A stretch of DNA of 64,000 nt from Daucus carota subsp. sativus (Eukaryota; Streptophyta; Magnoliopsida; Apiales; Apiaceae). The stretch is from the NCBI RefSeq assembly GCF_001625215.2, contig NC_030387.2:33131606-33195605 (forward strand), given 5' to 3'. This document shows positions 35,619-46,668 of this stretch, piece after piece. A program made the translations under genes and the position numbers. How positions within the stretch are numbered: position 1 is the first letter of the stretch; each line of letters starts with the position of its first letter. The notes under the pieces are model-generated. The model made no database searches, had not been told where the DNA came from, and was given only the letters and a program-made list of their open reading frames with translations.

Positions 35619-38600
35619 TCAAGTCGTTTCATCGAACTCCATCATCTACAGAAGACAATCAGAGACAATTATGTTTAGAAGCTAATGATGATTAATATAA
35701 TTGTTTGCAAGGATGCGGTATTGGCATACAATGCTTGTGCGTGCACATATCTTAATTGTCTGTCAATAACTAAAACTAATTAATAGACCTATATATTTAA
35801 TTAAATTCTATGTCCCATGATGGTACATTTACAAGGCAGCATCATCCAGGTCGATCTTAAGCTCCTGCAAGTTTCATTTATTCTGGAATATGTTTTCAGT
35901 TTGAGTGTCATCAAGAGGTCTGTGAGCAGTTTCAAAACGTAATTTTCCAGCTCTGGCAGGCAATGTTCAAAATATAATTTTGCAGCTCTGGCATTAAATA
36001 GGTGAAATCTTGCATACTGCTGCTATTTATCTGCATGCTTCCTAAGATAACCTTCAGTTTTCCAACAGTTGAATTGCAAGTAGAATCTAACCGACCCTTA
36101 TACTGTCACTTTAAGTAAATGAATATATGAATAGGGAGAATAAATGCATCACCCCTAGAAAGACAGATACAAACAATATGCAAGATATGTCAGGATATCG
36201 GTGGCCTAAGAAAAAATTAAACAAACTATATATGCAATAAAAAGATGTAACATGCAAATTATTCAACAATCACTTAAAGTTTATATAGCCTAACAGATGA
36301 AGTAATACCGCGCCACAAACAGGACAGCTATCACTTCTCTCCATCCATTCATATATGCAACCAAGGTGATAATGGTGAGAGCACTTAGTAATTATCTTCG
36401 GATTTTCAATAGAGTATTCTGCAAACAAACAAACAAAAAAAAAGATTAAAAGAATACAACATTCATTAAATTGCCATTCTAAAGTGCTGGAACAGATCAA
36501 CTATAATGCACAGAATGTTATTGGACTCGAATGAATACAAGAAGCATCAAAATAATTGCTTAAAATCGCTGGATAACTTGCTTAAAAGTTAAATCGCTGC
36601 ATGTACAACTTTTCATTAATCCTATTACTTTCTACTTAAAACAGTAATAAGGGCATGAATACTTTTGACTTTCTCAAAAGCGACAACGAAGTTGCAAATT
36701 TTATAGACAACTAGCGTATCAGTATCTGTATACACTTAGAAATCAACTACATCAACTAAATACTTCTCGAACTTGAATTAATCTTTACTGCTAGCCCTTA
36801 ATTATCATGAACGAAAGAAGTTTAATTGTGACAATCTAGCAATATTCCAATGTTCAAGTTTCAAACTTTCAACACAATAAAGTAACATTCAAATAAACAT
36901 TAAAGCTTTCACTTTACAACCCTTGATTGAGAATTTTAATATAGAAAAATGACAACTTATGACTGTAGCAGTAAGGAGTACAGCTTATGTTGTATATAAA
37001 GAATTTTAATAGACTTAGTGGCATATGTACAATCAATATGGACATTTGGAGTGCTTGCCCAGAACAGATTGATACAGTATAAAAAGGTACGAACTATCTA
37101 AATATATGACATAGAATAAGATCAGATAAAATATATAAGAAGTGCAGCATACCACTAATAACGAAAAAATGTGTTCAAAATTTTAGCTATCCGTATTGGT
37201 CCCAAAATTCTATAAGAGATAGTGTAAACTGCAATCACAAAGATGCTTACATATCCTATTTGACATAAAATTTGCATTTTGCAATATACCTTCAAGACAA
37301 GTTGGGCAAACATCTTCATCTTCTGAAGAAGTGTAGATATGTGCAACTCCAGACATTCTTCCCATTGATAACCTCACGGCAGACTTGGAATCATATTCTT
37401 TTGATTCCTCCTCACTTGTTGACTCGTTCCATTTGTTAGCAGCAACCAAAGGTTCTGAATCTGCATCACTGTCACTTATTCTAAGTGGATTACATTCCTC
37501 CTGTGAGTGACTTGTGCCTTTCTCCCTTCTTGAGACCAGTCCATCTTGCTGCAAGCGGAAGTACCTAGTGTCCGCATCATAAGGCAATGGCCTAGGAGGA
37601 GACCGGTACATGTCAGATAAAGAATTTTCAGATGTTGTCGAACTGAAAGAGCCTGTTCCCTGAGTGACTGAAGAATTTGTTTGTTCCTCCCCTCTCTGAA
37701 ATATAGACACATACTACACAATAGAAAGAAAAATAACCCAATTTCTTAAGAAGAAAACTACTATCAGAAGTTTTTACTACAATGTACAATAAGTAAAGCC
37801 TAGTAAGTTTATTTCTCCCAGTATGGCATACATATTACACGAATCAGTAGAAACCGATAATTCAATACTGCGTTGTTTACAAAAAAAAGAAAGTATGCTC
37901 ACCAACGAACTAAAATTGATACAAGCTTCATTTATTAATTATAGATAATGGACTGAAGACAAGAATAGTTCCACATTAAGGAGCCCCAGGCCCTATAAGA
38001 TTGGAAGTGATGGCTGAATACCTACACTGTTGAAGGGAGGAGAGAGGGAGGGGGAATATCTTGCTTTGCTTAAAATCTGTAACTATCTTTACTAACTGGT
38101 ATAGCAGAGGAGTTTTAAAAAGGCTGTAAAGAATAATAAATTACTAGAAGCAGTATTTATGCAATCATTAGATTTTTTGAAAACCATTGTGATTTGCAAC
38201 TAAGATATATCTTCCTCTAACTCTGAGAACGGCATAACCCTCCACAATGTATGTTCCTAAAGAAGGCTAAATATATAAGTTTGCTTATACAATTCACTCC
38301 CGCTTAGGCTATAAAAACAACTTGGCAGGTTTAACAATATCTAATTATATTACGTTCAATTAGTGCAAAAACATTTCCGACTACAATCCGAAAATTTGAA
38401 ATTGCAGTGTTAGTTATGCATAAGTTTCGTGTATGACTTGGCAAATATAAAATATTTGTGTATCGGAAAGTCGAAACCATTTGTTTCTTTATTTACCACA
38501 AAAAACAAAACAAAAAAACAATACTCATAGAGTCGTGTGGTACTACAATTCACATGAGATTGCACAGAGTAATGAACAAATCTAGTTTCATTAAGTTCTT

Positions 38601-38791
38601 AGCTGGGACAAAGTAAGGAGGGTGTTAATGTGTAGCAATAAGCAAAAATAAAGAGCTATAAATTTAAAACATACCATGTGGATGCAACCCTGCACAAAGA
38701 AACGAAGACATAAGCAGTTCCTATAAACTGAACTGTTTATATCAGCATAATCTTCACACTCATCCCGTAGACAGCAACAAACAGCGCCCAT
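35619..38791 (-). CDS. RING-type E3 ubiquitin ligase, At3g02290-like
   Basis: RING proteins pass ubiquitin from an E2 to a substrate; the substrate is not shown here. Four coding exons join in frame, in transcript order: 38791-38675, 37713-37290, 36418-36309 and 35645-35619, giving 225 residues. The N-terminus MGAVCCCLRDECEDY is the signature of this plant family: Gly2 and Cys5-7 could be lipid-modified and tether the protein to membranes (inference). The middle contains SLSDMYRSPPRPLPYDAD and a long acidic, serine-rich stretch. The C-terminal RING-H2 domain is C175-x2-C178, C193, H195 or H196, H198, C201, C212-x2-C215. The last coding exon holds only eight codons plus stop (MMEFDETT) and matches the usual family tail. 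A 5' untranslated exon probably lies near 39677-39800, since a donor-like AAG/GTAC is present at about 39677 on the minus strand. Confidence 0.9.
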
Positions 38792-39676
38792 GGTGTTAAT
38801 TCTATCAGTTTTGTATATTATTTGGGATTTAAATTGTGTCTGTAACTAACCAAGAAATCCAAAATGCTGGAGCACTGTATCTTGAGAAAGTATGATTGCA
38901 GAATGTCGAACTTAATTATTGTAAAAACGAGAGAGGACTCTGGGCTCGCAGGGCTTATAGTGGCTCCACAAGCCAGCAGTCTCTCCTCTCTCTCTAACAA
39001 ACTTAAGCCCAGACCCAAATTTAAGATTTACCTGAAAAGCATAATGAATTTATGCATTAAAAGCATGAATGATAAATGGTCAACTGCTGATCTTGCAAAC
39101 ATATTGCCCAAAACTACCATTGACTCATTCTTTTTTATCAAACTATTAAAACACACACCTTTGTCGGCCAAAACTACGTAAGAATCTAAGACAAAATCAC
39201 ACAACACTATGTGCAAATCATGATCAACTTAGCATAATATAAACAGCATATCCAAAAATTAATCAAATTTGAACGACCAAGATAGTAGATTACATAAAAA
39301 GATAGAATTTTTCTTCACATTTCCTCTTGAATCAGATAAAGAAGTGTTGAGTACAAGTGATTTCAACAGTATAAACAACCCAATAAAAGCTTCTTATTCA
39401 ATATAAAACATACACAGGAAAGAACCAAGAAACCCCATTCAAGATAATCTATATAAACAATTAAAAATTGACCCGAATTTCAAAAGCACATATATATTCT
39501 AATTCTACCGACAATACACAATTCCACAATAAAACAAGAAAGCCCATGTCAGATTAAAACAGTGATCAGAAGCTTCTAAACAATAGTAAGACAGATTATA
39601 AGAACATGGTATATACGCACAGACAAATATCAAATATATATAGACGCGTATAGCATTTGAGAAGAGAACAAAAGTA

Positions 39677-39800
39677 CCTTCAGAGCTGAAGGGAGAGAGA
39701 GAAGAGAGAAAATTTGAAGAGGGGTTGTGTTGAAATTGCAAGAAAAGGAGAAGCTCCAGAATCTCTCTCGGAGTCTCGGGTGGGTGTTGGATATCTCGGC
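39677..39800 (-). other. Probable 5' untranslated exon of the RING gene
   Basis: On the minus strand this is a TCTC-rich leader-like stretch ending in a GT donor near 39676. The acceptor would be the AG just upstream of the start codon at 38791 (ACTGATAG, about 38805). The intervening 0.87 kb would be a 5'UTR intron. Predicted from splice-like sites and base composition only. Confidence 0.4.
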
Positions 39801-41536
39801 GAGAAAAGCTAATGAAAACGCGCAAATAAAGCAGGTGTGAGTGTGTGATTAGTCTATTTGGTTTGGTGGTGGGTGAAAAAGAATTATCAAATACTCCCTT
39901 ATTAATTACTACCTTAATAATGGCTTAATTCCATCATTAACGTTTCATTAAAATAGTTCTTTTTAGAAAACCTTTTATTAACTCTTTTAGACTTTGTGGA
40001 GTTGTTGAATGTAGCAAAATTGTCTGAGGACTTGGGGCACATCACTCAGGTTTTTAATATTAAGTGCTTGTTTGGTATTATCGGGAAGTAATTTCCTATA
40101 TTAACATGGTTTCTTTAATATTTGACGCTTTGATTTTGGGTTCGTTTTTTTTTACAAATTTTATGCACGTATTTTTAAGTGATTTGAATGAGTAATTAAA
40201 AGTATTATTTTTTAATTTTTTTAATAAAAATATATATTCAAAATTTTAGTTCACAAAAAATATTCAATTAAAAATAATATTTTTTACTATCCGATCAACT
40301 CAAATAAAGATGTGTGTCAATCAAAACGTCAAATAAAAAAAACTGAAAGAGTATTTCTTATTTTCTTTTAATATCATGGAAGTAATACAAAACTTGGTTG
40401 ACATTATATTTCCCGCATATTGTTTGTTTAACTTTTTACTTTCGAGATAATATATCTTAATAATTGTGATATCCGTTTAGTACCTTGTACTTCTTGTTTT
40501 CACTTGATATTAGGGAAGTTGCGCAAAACTTGGTTGACATGTATATTCTCGCGTATTGTTTATTTGTATTTTTAACTTCCTAGATAATAGTATATTTTAA
40601 TAGTTATAATGTCTATTATTATCATTAAATGACAAATATTATTATTTGATAAAAACAATAATCCTACATAATTTATACATCATTCATAAGCAAACCTCTC
40701 CTGATTATTCAGTGTCCAAAACCCATTCGTTCATCAGCACTGCTGCAATTTGTTTATATATGCAGTGGCGGATGACTATGAAGTTAAGGGGGGTCAATTT
40801 TTTTGTAAAAAAATTAAAAGGGGTCACAAAAAAATTAAGGGGGATCAATTTCAATTTTACAACCTAAAAATATGTATAATATTAACAAACAAAAAATTTA
40901 AGGGGGGTCAGTTGCCCCCTCTTACCCCTTCTAAGATCCGCCTCTGTATACATGTAGCAGTGCACTATTTGTGTGTGCACGTTCATCGTTAAAGACCCGA
41001 TCAAAATCCCACCGTTATCATTTGAGATGTGATTTCAATTAGGTTTTTCTTAATCAAAACATCATATATTGAGTTTTATATCGTACATACATTAATTTTA
41101 AAAATGGGACAGCATCATTTCAATTTTCAGCTAATTCATATTCAAAATGCTCTTTATGTTTTGTTAAAAGTTTTATATCGATGTTTGCTCGTAAACATGC
41201 TTCTATTTCCTCTAATGAGACGAATCTAGTTGATTCTTTTATGTGAGAGCCATTTTCACGTAATCCAATCTAGCATGCCACGAAACAACAGACATGATAT
41301 TAATATCTTATGCAAAAAATAATTCAATCTCAACTTGTGATTTTTAAAAGAGCCCTACCATTTTAATATACTGAGTACCCTTTCTCAAAACGTCAAGTCT
41401 AGATGATTAAGGAATAGATAAATGAATTATCGCTCTACCGGCAAAAAAGAATCCAAATGAGCCAGGTTTTGGACATAATTTAAAAAGAAATTGTGATGGG
41501 TCAAACTAGTAGCGGACTACAGTACTTGCTAATTTA
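39801..41536. other. Intergenic DNA upstream of the Ole e 1 gene pair
   Basis: No gene is supported. An imperfect direct repeat of about 136 bases starts with CAAAACTTGGTTGACAT at about 40389 and 40525. An inverted-repeat element at 40763-40946 is listed separately. Confidence 0.5.
40763..40946. mobile_element. Short inverted-repeat MITE with CAGTGGCGGA-type ends
   Basis: The left end CAGTGGCGGAT pairs with the right end ATCCGCCTCTG. Inside, GGGGTCA-type phrases recur four times. The element is 184 bases and non-coding. No target duplication could be fixed with confidence. Ends of this type are common in plant genomes; the superfamily is not settled here. Confidence 0.6.
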
Positions 41537-41552
41537 GAACATCTCCAATAAA

Positions 41553-42172
41553 CTCTTTATTTGAGCTCTTAAATTGAAAAATAAAAAATCATCCCAAATT
41601 TTGAACTCCAAGAGACTCCTAGATGCTCTTTAAAAACTTAAGAGTCTCTTCTATCTCCTCAATTGTAGGAGCCACTAGATAGCTCTTAACTAATACTCCC
41701 TCCATTCCAAAATAATAGTCACTTTGACTTTGTGCACGTATTTTGAGGTGCAAAAAAAACATATCTCTACATGTTATTTTTGAAATTTTCTTTTTCTGAA
41801 TAAAAATAGAGATGTTAAACTTTTATTCAGAAAAAGAAAATTTCAAAAAGAATGTGTAGAAGTATGTTTTTTTTACACCTCAAAATACGTGCACAAAGTC
41901 AAAGCGACTATTATTTTGGAATGGAGGGAGTATTTTATTATAAGTTTGTTCTACTTACTCTCTTTCTTTCCACTTAATAAGCTCTTTATTTGAGCTCTTA
42001 AATTGAAAAATAAAGAGTCATCCCAAATTTTGAGCTGCAAGAGACTCTTAGAGGCTCTTTAAAAACTTAAGAGTCTCTTCTCTCTCCTCAATTGTAGGAG
42101 CCACTAGATAGCTCTTAACTAATATTTTATTATAAGTTTGTTCTACTTACTCTCTTTCTTTCCACTTTCTTT
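41553..42172. repeat. 192-base tandem duplication, one unit interrupted by a MITE
   Basis: CTCTTTATTTGAGCTCTTAA starts unit 1 at 41553 and unit 2 at 41982. Taking out the Stowaway element with one TA copy makes the units colinear to the CTTTCTTTCCACTT end near 42170. Only unit 1 holds the MITE, so the duplication came first. Confidence 0.85.
41696..41930. mobile_element. Stowaway MITE that is a near-complete hairpin
   Basis: The ends are CTCCCTCCATTCC and GGAATGGAGGGAG, with TA duplications at 41694-41695 and 41931-41932. The arms pair over nearly the whole 235 bases, for example GCACGTATTTTGAGGTG against CACCTCAAAATACGTGC. High arm identity indicates a young copy. Confidence 0.92.
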
Positions 42173-42243
42173 TGTCTTTTTATGAGTTCAATGTACTTTT
42201 AATAATATAAAAATAAATAAAAAGTGGATATAAAGAACATTGT

Positions 42244-42480
42244 GGGTGTTTGGCGGGGCTTTTAAGCCCCGCTTCTAGACTTTTAAGTTAGAAGCACTTA
42301 TTCGTACCGTTTGTGTAAAAAGTCGAGAAGCACTTGTAAAAAGCTACGATTCCTAGCTTTTGTTTCATGACTTCTACTTTTTTCCCAAACACTTTAATCA
42401 CTTATAAATCTTAACTAACTTCTACTTAACTTTTTTATTTTAAGCAAGAAGCACTTATTTTAAGCTCACCCAAACGGGTC
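42244..42480. mobile_element. hAT-like MITE, GTGTTTGG family, copy 1
   Basis: It begins GGGTGTTTGGCGGGGC and ends CACCCAAACGGGTC, flanked by CATTGT at 42238-42243 and 42481-42486. The body carries TTAGAAGCACTTATT and CTAGCTTTTGTTTCATGACT, phrases shared with three other copies in this window. Non-coding. Confidence 0.75.
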
Positions 42481-43167
42481 CATTGTTGGAGTACATGTAT
42501 ACGAAATTGCTAAGAGCTAATAAATTATATTATATTTAAAAGTAATTTTAAGAGTCTATTGGAGATGCTCTCTTAGAAAAGTTCGCGAAATGTTCGGTGA
42601 GTCAACGTCATCACGGACTCATGGTTTATGAAGCTAAATGGTAAACTGATATGTCAATGAAAACTTAGTCTCGGTGACCATATAATTGTGTATAATATAT
42701 ATTACTGTAGGATCTTTCGGTGACTATATAATTGTTTATGGTGTATATATTGACATAAGATCTGATATATCTCGTTTCAAAAAAATCTGATATATCTGAA
42801 AATTTTATTCATTCCTCGGTGAAAATCAAGTTAATCCTTTGCTCATTGCAATACAGCTCAAATAAAATCAAGACAATTATATATCAGGTTGTTAGATTTA
42901 TTGTTATTTATGCTACCATATACTCTCTCGGGGAGTCCGTCCCTGAGTTGTATATGCAGACGGCTCGACATGTATTTTAATACTCTAACTTATTTTGGAA
43001 TTTTTTTTTTTGAACAAAAAGTTAAATATTAAATTCATAGTCAGAAAAAAAAAATCTTAAATCCAATATTGCTGGTGGGAATTTTAATTTGAGCCGAAAT
43101 CGACAGGAAAGCACACAACTGAAATCCGATATTGCTGGTGGGAATTTCTCTTGAAACCTGTGGCCAC

Positions 43168-43197
43168 TACAACTCTATAAGCTTCTCGTGAACCAAA
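43168..43197 (+). promoter_or_regulatory. Conserved upstream block of Ole e 1 gene copy A
   Basis: TACAACTCTATAAGCTTCTC plus GTGAACCAAA occurs here and again at 45275-45304 upstream of copy B. It lies about 220 bases before the TATA box in both genes. The conservation may reflect shared regulation or just the recent duplication. Confidence 0.55.
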
Positions 43198-43389
43198 AAG
43201 GGGCCCAAAGTGTGCCTCTCAATACAAATTCATTCAACTTCTTGTTTGTTTTTATACGGGATAGTTCACATTATGTAGTTAGCCTTTGCATGATTGACAT
43301 TACCATGAAAAGGATGTGGAGGATCAGTGAGCACCCAGTTCTCTATCTCTTTATGCTCTTCAACTTAGATAACCCTTCACTACAAACTT

Positions 43390-43397
43390 TATATATA
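43390..43397 (+). promoter_or_regulatory. TATA box of Ole e 1 gene copy A
   Basis: TATATATA in the context CTTTATATATACTTCA. The matching sequence upstream of copy B is at 45490-45497, at nearly the same distance from the conserved MSWLLAL start codon (61 and 56 bases). Confidence 0.7.
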
Positions 43398-43435
43398 CTT
43401 CATTCTACATGCACTAAACAAACTGCTTCATAGTC

Positions 43436-44450
43436 ATGAGAGTTCTTACAATGTCTTGGCTTCTGGCTCTGACACTCTTTTGTTTAGCATGTACAACAAA
43501 CGCAGGAGCTCCTAGGAAAACTCAGCATCCATCTGCAACTATTGTTGGCACTGTCTACTGTGACTCTTGCTCACAAAATCACTTCTCCAACACTAATCAC
43601 TTCATCTCAGGTTTATTAACTTCTAACATCTTTTTATCTCAAGTAAACATAACCTTAGCAAGTATCTAACTCTTTTGGCTTTTCAGGGGCACTGGTTGCT
43701 GTAGAATGTGATGGCACAGACTCGAGCCCGAAAATCCGAAAAGAGGTGAAAACAAACAAGCACGGGAAATTTAGAGTAAATTTACCATCCCGGGTGGCCA
43801 AACATGTCAAGAACATCAAGAAATGCTCCGTGAACTTGGTTCGGAGCAATGATGCCAACTGCGCGGTGGCATCGACAGCAACAGCTTCTTCAATTCATCT
43901 CAAATCAATTAAAGCCAGAACCCACATTTTCTCAGCTGGTTTTTTAGCTTTCAAACCCCTGACGCAGCCAAGCATATGCAATCAAAAACCACAAATTTCA
44001 AATAGGCCACCTACGAAGCCACCAAAACGAGCAGCTCATAAAAAAACCAGAAAGGGCCTGGTAAACCAAAAAATGTTTTCTTTATTTCCACCTCTGATTC
44101 CAAACCCCTTTCAGCCACCACCAGCAATACTTCCTCCCATCATCCCTTCGCCACCGCCTTCAATATTTCCTCCTTTCTTCCCATCACCTCCGCCTTCAAT
44201 ATTTCCTCCTGTTTTTCCGACCCCTCCACAGCCACCACCTTCAATATTTCCTCCATTTTTCCCTGCACCACCAGTAGCACCTCCTCCATCAATATTTCCT
44301 CCACTCTTCCCTCCAATACCGGGATTTAGTCCTCCGGTGGTGATGCCACCACCGCCACCGCCACCAGTCTTCCCATTTCTTCCACCAGGATTCCCCGGAG
44401 TGCCGCCAGTGGCAAGGTCAAGTCATTCAGAAGAGACAAAACATCCTTAA
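43436..44450 (+). CDS. Secreted Ole e 1-domain, proline-rich cell-wall protein, copy A
   Basis: This family (pollen Ole e 1 allergen and extensin-like) is exported to the cell wall. Two exons, 43436-43610 and 43687-44450, give 312 residues. A signal peptide (MSWLLALTLFCLACTTNA) is followed by the Ole e 1 domain: GTVYCDSC, then GALVAVECDG, KKCSVNLVRSNDANC and AGFLAFKPLTQPSICNQ, with the family's cysteines. The C-terminal third is a PPSIFPPFFPSPP-type proline repeat with no SPPPP extensin run. An in-frame ATG at 43451 is the better-conserved start: copy B has ATC where copy A has its first ATG, and the first ATG would leave a leader of only about 15 bases after the TATA box. The intron position (inside GALV) is the same as in copy B. 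Confidence 0.88.
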
Positions 44451-45274
44451 TTAAATGAAAGTCACATGCATCTTACTTGTACATTATAGTAATAAGTATC
44501 GGCTTGTCTGTTTAAAAGTTTGTGGTCATTTGAATTTTGAACAATGTCATTGTTGCATTTCGCAGCATTATATGTTGGTTATGTTGGAAAAATATGAAGT
44601 TCCTGGCTTTAAGCAAACATATCAATACTATATGACCTTGTTAGTTCACAAATTTTGTAATGGAAAATGTTTGATGCATAAAATTGGGTACTGAATTTTT
44701 CATAAGATGACATGTGCCAAGTTTTGATTGAAACGAGTTCTTGTATATGCATTAATAATGCCAATGATAATACCACCTCACTTCTCAGGTTATTTTATGT
44801 AAAATTTTGTATTCAATTTTGTGCATGTAAAACTGCTCATTTGTAATATCAAATGTTTTGTCAGTGTGTACGATGCACTTGACCAGTTGACAGTGCTGCA
44901 CACAAGGTTGGCTTAGACTCCATGACAAAACATAAGCTGTCAGTGAGATTGATTTTGGGTCTTAATTTCCATAGACTTGATGGCCAAATCCCAGTTCATG
45001 CATACTGACGCCCATAGTGATAATTTGTCATCTCCGAGTCTGAGCTCTGAATCTAGTATTTCAAGGTATTAGTAAGAAGAGGATTTAATCGAAACATATA
45101 TTATCTCAACACTTTCACTCACGATGACATGCAAAATCACATTTGTGTGTACCAAAAAGTAAATGTATCATGTAATGAGCTACATATCCACAAAATAGTA
45201 AAAATCTGGTATTCACATAGTTTAACTACCATTCTCTGGTATTTATTTGGAATTTCTATGAATCTTGTGGGCAG

Positions 45275-45304
45275 TACAACTCTATAAGCTTCTCGTGAAC
45301 CAAA
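45275..45304 (+). promoter_or_regulatory. Conserved upstream block of Ole e 1 gene copy B
   Basis: Matches the block at 43168-43197 upstream of copy A over about 30 bases. The sequence around it is less conserved. Confidence 0.55.
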
Positions 45305-45489
45305 CGGGTCCAGTTTGTGTTTCTCTGGACAAATCCAATCGCTTTCCTCTTTGGTTTTTATGGAACTGACAAGCTTTACATTCACATTATGTAGCAACTT
45401 TGCCGTTGGACTAGTAGTGCCTTTGCATGATTTACATTATTGATCACCCAACTTCCCTATCTCTGTGTGCTACCCTTCTCTGCAGATTT

Positions 45490-45497
45490 TATATATA
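45490..45497 (+). promoter_or_regulatory. TATA box of Ole e 1 gene copy B
   Basis: TATATATA in the context TTTTATATATACTTCA, 56 bases before the start codon at 45546. Equivalent to the box at 43390 for copy A. Confidence 0.7.
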
Positions 45498-45545
45498 CTT
45501 CACATTTGGTATGCATCAAACCACATAGTCATCAGAGTTTTTACA

Positions 45546-46668
45546 ATGTCTTGGCTTTTGGCTCTGGTACTTTTTTGTTTAGCTCTTCATTCGAATGCTA
45601 AAGCTATTACGAAAACACAGCTTCGTTCTGCAACTGTTGTTGGCACCGTCTATTGTCACACTTGCCTACAAAATGATTTCTCCGCGTTGAACCACTTCAT
45701 TTCAGGTTTATATCTCTAATTTTTAATATCAATTTCTTTAACATCTGAATATCCGATATGCATCTAATTGCATTTGTGTTTTAGGGGCATTGGTGGCGGT
45801 AGAATGTGATGGTACCAAACCAAGCTCAAGATTCCGGAAAGAAGTGAAAACCAACAAGCATGGACAATTCAAAGTAAATTTACCATTCCCAGTTACCAAA
45901 CATGTCAAGAACATCAAGAAATGCTCTGTGAACTTGGTCAGGAGCAATAATGCCAACTGTGCAGTGGCATCGACAGCAACAACATCTTCATTTCATCTCA
46001 AATCAATAAAAGCAAGAACCCACATTTTCTCAGCTGGTTTTCTCACATTCAAACCCCTGACACAACCAAACATCTGTAACCAAAAACCAAAAATTAACAG
46101 AAACTCGAAGGATTCTGTTGATAATGATCCTTCAACATTTCCTCCTCCACTTCGCGATCCCCCTGATTCGTCAATTATACCTCCCATAGACAATCCAGGC
46201 CAATTTACGCCGCTTCCAATACTCCCAAGGCTCCCTCCTCTACCAGAATTGCCAAACCTTCCACCTATACTCCCACCAAAACAAGCAACTCTTAGTAAAA
46301 CCAGCAGTGACTTGATAAACGAAAAACCATTTTTTCTTTTTCCACCTATATTTCCAAACCCCTTTGCGCCACCTTTAGTTCCAAACCCTTTGCAGCCACC
46401 ACCAGCAATAGTTCCTCCAGTGATCCCTTCACCACCGCCTTCAGTGCTTCCTCCTGTTCTTCCAACGCCACCACAACCACCGCCTTCAATATTCCCTCCA
46501 GTAATTCCTTCACCTCCAACCGGTTTCCCACCTGTACCAGGATTGAGTCCTCCAGTTGTACCACCTCCGCCACCGCCAATCATCCCAATTCTTCCACCAG
46601 GATTCCCTGGAGTACCTCCTGCAAGAACTTCAACTTCAAGTCATTCAAAAGAGTCAAAACACCCTTGA
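45546..46668 (+). CDS. Secreted Ole e 1-domain, proline-rich cell-wall protein, copy B
   Basis: Tandem paralogue of the gene at 43436-44450, same strand, 1.1 kb apart. Two exons, 45546-45705 and 45785-46668, give 347 residues. The signal peptide is MSWLLALVLFCLALHSNA. The Ole e 1 domain carries GTVYCHTC, GALVAVECDG, KKCSVNLVRSNNANC and AGFLTFKPLTQPNICNQ. The proline-rich tail is longer than in copy A because of an extra segment (about residues 150-215) rich in LPPLPELPNLPPILPP, before the shared KPFFLFPPIFPNPF and PPSVLPPVLPTPP repeats. The domain is very similar to copy A, while the tails differ in repeat number, as expected of unequal repeat exchange. Function is likely structural in the wall of a particular tissue; which tissue is unknown. 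Confidence 0.9.

Larger units (their letters stand above)
41537..42570. mobile_element. Composite inverted-repeat element with GAGCATCTCCAATA-type ends
   Basis: The left end GAACATCTCCAATAAACTCT and, inverted, the right end GAGCATCTCCAATAGACTCT match closely, a terminal motif seen widely in plant MITEs. The interior holds a 192-base tandem duplication (41553-41981 with an insertion, and 41982-42172), a Stowaway MITE (41696-41930) and a hAT-like MITE (42244-42480). Without the insertions it is about 0.55 kb. No clean target duplication was found. Confidence 0.6.

Noticed and set aside
36270-36308. Read-through C-terminus of the RING protein
   Set aside because: The sequence after CGA is intronic: there is a GT donor at 36308, and the family tail is found in the exon at 35619-35645.
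38864-39181. Plus-strand open frame of 105 codons opposite the RING gene
   Set aside because: It lies in the predicted 5'UTR intron region of the RING gene and shows no family motif or coding-like composition.
45465-45545. Upstream extension of the Ole e 1 copy B frame
   Set aside because: It opens only with GTG and runs through the TATA box; the ATG at 45546 gives a proper signal peptide.
45993-46583. Minus-strand glycine-rich open frame of 196 codons
   Set aside because: It is the antisense shadow of the proline-rich tail of Ole e 1 copy B (CCN codons read as GGN).
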